64,000 bases of DNA, taken from assembly GCA_023634235.1 (NCBI GenBank), contig JAMKCF010000013.1, positions 15,563,705 to 15,627,704 of the forward strand, given 5' to 3'. Positions within the stretch are counted from its first letter, which is position 1; every line of letters begins with the position of its first letter. The translations under genes and the position numbers were made by a program. The notes beneath the pieces are model-generated. The model saw only the letters and a list, made by a program, of their open reading frames with translations. It was not told the origin of the DNA and made no database searches. Source of the stretch: Pisaster brevispinus. Its lineage: Eukaryota > Echinodermata > Asteroidea > Forcipulatida > Asteriidae. Of the stretch, positions 58,461-64,000 are shown one piece after another.

Positions 58461-59187
58461 AGGGGTTCAAGCTCAATTAAAAATACAAAATTAAATACAG
58501 GAGGTTTTTGGGGGATTTGCCAGTACATCCACCCCCTTACAAGGCTCGGGTTAGAACGCCCCTATAGGTAGTAATTGCCACTCCCCCCTTTTTTATTGAT
58601 TCTCAAAAGAATGAAATTCAAATAAAGTTTCCAGGCTGGGGTGGGGGCGAGGAGTCTAACTTGACACGTTTAAACCCTGACATAAAGTGACATTTTCAGG
58701 GTTGTGTGACAATTTTATACTCCCCCCCCCCCCCCTAGTCACTTCATTTCTTCGGGGAAAATTTTACCTGGATATTATCACGAGTCCTGCCTACGAAACA
58801 ATCCGAATATGTAAATTTGATCGAATTTGCAAACAGGAAGGTCAACAGATGAGTTCAATCCCGCTGTCGAATTCTGTTTGTACTTATTAGAAACGGTCCT
58901 ATATCTGTCACGAACACCTGGGTCAATACAGATCGTGTGTTAATCCCGTTCTCTGTTGTCTAATTCGAAAAGGCAATTGTCAAATAGACCTTGATACTCT
59001 TAAACCATTGTTTGCCAATCTAATAATACTTGTATAATCTTCTCATTGTATTGGTGTTCTTTATATAGAGATGTTGTCACGTGAGCGCGGCAGGTGAGGA
59101 CTGACCTCAAACGGGAACTCAAACGGGGATTCAGGTTCACAGTGTGGTGAATATTAGCTGTGGCTGCGCGTTTACGGTTGCTGAATC

Positions 59188-59795
59188 CGTTTCCATTGGA
59201 TTGGATTGGATTGGATTGGATTAGGTTCGATTGGAAATTGGGTTGGTTGGGTTGGATTGGTGGGTTTTGGATCGTTCGGATTAGAATGGATTTGGATTGG
59301 ACAGGGTAGGATTAGACTCGATCGGGTTGGATTTTGGTTGTTTGGTTTAATTGGGTAGGATTGGATGGATTGAAAGGTTTCGATTGAATTGGATTGGATT
59401 GGATTGGATTAGATGGGATTGGATTACATTTGATTGTGGTCGATTGGTTTGTTTGGATTAGATTGGATTGGATTGGTTTGGGTTGGATTGGATAGGATTG
59501 TATAGAATTTGGATAGATTGTATAGATTGGATTGAATTAGATTGGATTGAATTAGTTTGGATTTCCTTGAATTCTATTAGATTGGATTGGATAGTTTGGA
59601 TGTATTTAAATGCATTGGTTTGCATTGGATTGGATTGGGTTGTATTGCATTGGATTGGATTGGATTGGATTGGATTGGATGAATTGGATTGGATGAATTG
59701 GATTATTTGATTAAATTGGATTGGTTTGAAATGGATTAGATTTGAATAAATTGGATTAGATTGGTTTGAATTGGATTGTATTGGATTAGAATGTT
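59188..59795. repeat. (TTGGA)n pentanucleotide array, about 600 bases
   Basis: Long imperfect run of TTGGA with pure blocks near 59195-59221 and 59653-59680. Open frames on both strands across it (Trp/Ile/Asp-rich on plus, Asn/Pro/Ile/Gln-rich on minus) are artefacts. Confidence 0.95.
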
Positions 59796-60394
59796 TGGAC
59801 ATGGGAACTACAACAAAGAAGACAATAGGTTCCCCGATTGGGTAAAGGTCCCCAGTTGGAAAGTATCTAATACAGACCTAATGGGAGCTAGTGTTGCCAA
59901 AAAAAAAGGGGGCAAACAAAAGACGGACAATAGGAGACCCGATTGCAGGTGTTTACATACTTGTGTTTGCGTGGGGAGGATTTGAAATGATAAAAAAAAG
60001 GTTTTCAACACGCAAGGAAAAGGTGAGGCATTGCTTAAACACTGGCTGTAGAAAGAGCAACAGATTGCGCAACGATACTTTCTGCATGCAAGGTCAGACC
60101 AAACCCTAAACTTTAAGCAAAGTTGAAAAGTTTTCCTCTTGTCAAGTAAACAATGTAGTAATAGTTTTAGCATAATCCCCAACCACCTCCAATCTATCAA
60201 AAATTAACAGCACGTTTCGTCTGATTCTGTTGGATCGATCGAGGACTGCACTAGTGACCATGCTTTGCACGGGACATGTACATAATGACCAAATAATTAT
60301 ATAAACTCAGAGTCCAACGGTTTGGGCCGTTGAAGTGCGGTGTTAGTTTTTGTTAGAGTAAGGATCCTTGTAAATCACCCAAGGGTATTAGTTT

Positions 60395-61210
60395 TAAAAG
60401 GAGCTCGTTGCCTTCAAATCTCTCATATTGCTGTTTGGAATTGCTCCTTATCCTTTTTAAGAGTTGTTCGTGCACTAAAACACCTGCATGGTGTTGTAAT
60501 TAGTGAGTAGTGATTAAAAAAGCATACATTTGACTCTGGAAATACAGCCAGCGGAACAAACGGTCCGCCATTTTGTGGAGTAAAAAAATAGCGGACCGTG
60601 TTCTGTCATGAAATGACACAAAAACCGCACAATTTCAAGGGAAATTTAATAGCCTATGTGAACTATTATACTCTACTTTTAAAATATCTGCCAAACCATT
60701 GTTCATTTCCAAACAAACGCTTTTTATAACCCAAAGTGCCCAATCCGAACGCAACAGTTTGTCACAAAATGGCGGGCCGTGTTAGTTCACGCATGTAAAA
60801 AGAAAACACACAATTTCGACGTATATTTCGTGTGGATCGTTATATTCTACTTTTAAAAAATATTTACCCGACCATAATCATTTCATAACCTTCCGAAACC
60901 GGCTTGTTGTAGCCCAAAGCGCCCAACCCGAAGGCAATTTGTCCCATCTAATGATCGCATTATGAGCCGAGGCCGCACATGAGTCAAAAGATACGGTAAC
61001 TTCGAAGAGCTGAGCCAAATTTCATAAAGTTGTTTAGCAGAAGATGCTGCGGAGCAAATTTCTTTGCCGAGCAAAAAAAAAAATGAGTGCGGCACCAGTG
61101 GCAACAATGTAAACTTCATAGAATGTTGGCTGGTAGGCTGTTTGTGCTAAGCAATATTTAACGGTGCTTAGTAATTTGTTGTGCTTACAGGCTTTAAGAA
61201 AATTGGCCCT
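60395..61210. mobile_element. Family F copies then family C fragment
   Basis: 60395-60960 contains CTCGTTGCCTTCAAATCTC, CGGACCGTGTTCTGTCATG, then a second, partly duplicated half (GGCGGGCCGTGTTAGTTCAC, GTGTGGATCGTTATATTCTA). 61010-61210 is a family C relative (TTCATAAAGTTGTTTAGCAG, TGCTAAGCAATATTTAACGG). Confidence 0.6.
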
Positions 61211-62656
61211 GGTCAGAATGAGGAAGTCTTTTTTGGGGTAAAGTTACAGTTACAGTTACCAGTACTTTGACATCATGCAGCCACTTTCATCTTTGGCGCA
61301 ATTCGGACCCCTGCTCACTGAACATACGTCCCAGTAGTGAGCAAAATAGAACACTTTTTTTAATGGGTATTTCTCTCTAGTTTTGGCCAGAGCCAGGATC
61401 CGAACACTGGTTATACTTGGGAGGGAAAATGTCCTAAAGCTCTCTGGGGTAATGTTTTGTGTTTAAATTATCTTTTTATCAGACAAATGTTGTAATTTTT
61501 TAGGGGGCTAGTTGAATCGGGTATTGTAAACTTATATAGCCTATAGTGGCCAGCCTCGTGTTGACCTTTTGCCCGTCACTTGGTATGTCACTATGTTGTG
61601 CTATTTGCATCGTGTGCTATTGATTGAAGGATTCAAATCAATTCAAGTGCAGGAGATCATTTTGTATTTTAGACGTCGTCATGAAGGCCGGCCTCCTTCC
61701 CGTGCCTCTACATTAGAAAAGGTCCCCCCCCCAAGCATTTCCACATCCATAATGAATACTTGTATGGGGTCGAGTGACGGGGACTGGTGAGGAAGAGTTA
61801 GGTGCAAGATAGGTGGCACACATTTTGTCGCGGCGTTAACTTCCCAACAGTTTTTCCACCTTTGACGGATCGAGTATGGTTTTATAATGTGACGATCAAA
61901 AGAGGGCAGTATGCACAGAGCTGTAAGCTGGTCCCAAGACTGACAGGGAAGGGCCGACACACATTATTATTGAGACCTCAGTCACAGTCTGGACCAGTGG
62001 TAGGCTCTAACATTAAAATTGAGTAGGCCTATAGATAATTTCCCGGATGGATTTGTTACATTAACAACTCCAAAACTATGGAACCTTTGCATTAACGTCG
62101 CACGCAGCTATACCAATGATCTGTCAGTGTCCAAGTCGAAACGCATGTCAAGATAACATGGTACTCGTTTAACAGCACGCGCATGTCGCCTGAAAAGAGC
62201 ACTGCACACAACCTCGTTCCCAGTGGTGTGTGATCTCGCCGCGCGAGGTCTCCACAGAATACACTGCTCGATCATAACCCATGGAAGTGTGACTTTGAAT
62301 AATATCCAAATTGTAATTAGTCCTGTGGTTGATCCATTCTGTGTTGGAGACACACGCAGAGACAGCTGTCAAAAAGAGGCATCAAGTCATAGAGCAACTG
62401 GTCCCCTCTCATTCTTCTTTGATCTTGTGATTTATCGTCTGATGACGTCAGCTGTGATGACGTCAGGTGAATCGAGTCAACAAACCTGATTTTATTAGGT
62501 GAGCCAACTACCAATAATGATGTAACAACATGTACACTATATCGTTGGAAATCAAGCTGTTGTTTTAGATCGTTAGTAATGTTGGCAAAACTACTGCTCT
62601 TGCAATCCGCCCCTTCAACAACACCCCGCCCCCTCTTTTGCTCTCAGGTTCTGCAC
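61211..62656. other. Non-coding stretch, no gene recognised
   Basis: Open frames under 100 aa only. A paired TGATGACGTCAGC / GATGACGTCAGG duplication lies at 62440-62470. Confidence 0.4.
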
Positions 62657-62752
62657 TTGGCACGTAATGCTTGCCAATATGTTTTCTTTGCTCTCCCAAT
62701 GTTTTTGGCACGTAATGCTTGCCAATATGTTTTCTTTGCTCTCCCAATGTTT
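62657..62752. repeat. 48-bp exact tandem duplication
   Basis: TTGGCACGTAATGCTTGCCA plus 28 more bases occurs at 62657-62704 and again, identically, at 62705-62752. A perfect match suggests a recent event. Confidence 0.9.
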
Positions 62753-62811
62753 TTTAGCGATGATCCCCATTGGTTCTGTACACGAAAAACTAAATGAGGA
62801 CGTCTTCGCTG

Positions 62812-63120
62812 TGTCAATCTATTTCTTGCCTTCGGATTGGGCGCTTTGGGCTCCAAAAGCGTTCGTTTCGAAATGAATATGATTGGAAAGATGTTTTAAC
62901 AAAATAAAGTATAATGATTCACACAAATCTCCCTCGCAATTGTATGGTTTTCATTTTACATCGTGAACTAGCACGGTCCGCCATTTTGTAAAGAACCAAA
63001 TTTTGGACTCCACTAAATTATGGACCGTGTTAGTTCACGAAGTTTACAGGAAAAAACACACAATTACGAGGGCTATTTGTGCGAATCATTCTTCTTTCTT
63101 TTTTTAATCATCGGAGTGAA
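62812..63120. mobile_element. Family F foldback MITE, full copy
   Basis: The left half is the reverse complement of the right half type: TGCCTTCGGATTGGGCGCTTT, AATGATTCACACAAATCTCC, AGCACGGTCCGCCATTTTG, then TGGACCGTGTTAGTTCACGA, GGCTATTTGTGCGAATCATTC. Centre near 63005. This shows that the single halves at 13405 and 27725 are broken palindromes. Confidence 0.75.
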
Positions 63121-63129
63121 TGGGTAAAC

Positions 63130-63330
63130 ACAACTTTGCAGATCCAGTTTGCGGGGTCCTGTTCTACTAATATACCCGTTTCTAAAGAATTCCCTTGTGG
63201 GATCCAGGTTGAACAAAGAATTCCCTTTTCGGGTGTCCATTGTTCAATTGTGCAAACGACCCCCCACAAAGGCACTCCCGTAAGCCCGTCCCACCCAGTA
63301 CACCGCTGCCGCAGTGGAAACTGGCTCCCC
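63130..63330. repeat. Family J dispersed repeat
   Basis: GATCCAGTTTGCGGGGTCCTG, TTTCTAAAGAATTCCCTTGTG and CATTGTTCAATTGTGCAAAC match 17310-17440 in order. Confidence 0.55.
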
Positions 63331-64000
63331 AATCCCTTCTTTGGCTAAAAACACAATTTTCTAACTTTTTTTTGGGGGGGGGGAGGGCAATCTAAGAGCT
63401 AAACAGAATCAGTTTTGCTGCGCGTGGGGTGGGGTGATATTGTTCGTTGTTTACATGAAATAATATTCAAACATCTAAACCACGAATCTTAGGAAACGGA
63501 CAATCTTGATAGCGTTAGGCTATGCACTTTAATATGCATTGAATAACCAAAGTTACGGGAACATTTTTACAAAATATTAATAAATGCTTGCATAATTATG
63601 CGCTTGGCGCATTGTTTCAATTAGATTTATATAATATATTTATTTCGTACCTAAAAAAAATAATAATAATAATGATTAACCTTGATTTAGTATTATGACA
63701 AGAAATAAAACACATTAGTTTCACCAAGCCCTTCACAAACATAAACCCATTAATTAAGACATTACTCACGACAACAGAGTCCCACATCCAAATTACACAC
63801 AGCTGGTATAAAAGCGAAACAAAAGGTGCTTGAAACAACAACAAAACAACAACAACAACAAAATAAAAAATGGCCTGGCGCAAAATTGATGACCAGCTTT
63901 GTAGTGTGCATTGTTTCGACTGATCATTTGCTAGATTTGTAGCATCTTGCTTAAACACCTTAATTGAAATTTGCACCACATCAGAAAAAAAATAAGAACA
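63331..64000. other. Non-coding end of window
   Basis: A poly-T/poly-G run (63366-63384), (AAT)n near 63657-63674 and (CAA)n near 63836-63862. No gene recognised. Confidence 0.5.

Noticed and set aside
59458..59802. Asn/Pro/Ile/Gln-rich 114-aa minus frame and Trp-rich plus frame
   Set aside because: TTGGA array.
62050..62150. TPKLWN word followed by a basic stretch, like a LINE reverse-transcriptase end
   Set aside because: Only one short motif fits (the usual LP..R and FK..L parts are absent), too little to call.

Overview
The window is animal nuclear DNA. Genes are split by GT-AG introns of 0.5 to 5.4 kb, and the rest is packed with short foldback transposons (MITEs), SINE/LINE debris and microsatellites. 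Two secreted activin/TGF-beta-type ligands and an NMDA-type glutamate receptor point to a bilaterian. The repeat style looks to me like a marine deuterostome invertebrate, most likely an echinoderm and perhaps a sea star. That placement is an impression, not a measurement.

Layout. 1-13,080: a 43-bp minisatellite, then non-coding sequence full of repeats in which I recognise no exon. 13,081-22,762 (+): the last six exons of a GluN3-like ionotropic glutamate receptor, covering the second half of the ligand-binding domain, membrane segment M4 and a long cytoplasmic tail. Upstream exons must lie before the window or were missed. 22,763-30,476: non-coding, many MITEs. 30,477-35,137 (-): an activin/inhibin-beta-like ligand in two coding exons, about 454 aa. 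35,138-49,342: shared upstream region of two divergent genes, with an isolated tRNA-Arg(ACG) at 39,288-39,360. 49,343-53,664 (+): a second, more divergent activin-like ligand in three coding exons, 432 aa, with a TATA box and a nearby polyadenylation signal. 53,710-64,000: non-coding, with a LINE 3' remnant, a large TTGGA array and several foldback elements.

The two ligands lie head to head, share an intron of the same phase at the same prodomain position, and share a pair of prodomain cysteines at the start of the next exon. They look like an inverted duplication. The minus-strand copy keeps the GW..W finger motif typical of activin/TGF-beta ligands. The plus-strand copy has lost it but keeps all nine cysteines, which suggests altered receptor use. 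This pair is the most interesting biology here.

Most other open reading frames in the window are translations of simple repeats or transposon fragments and are not reported as genes.
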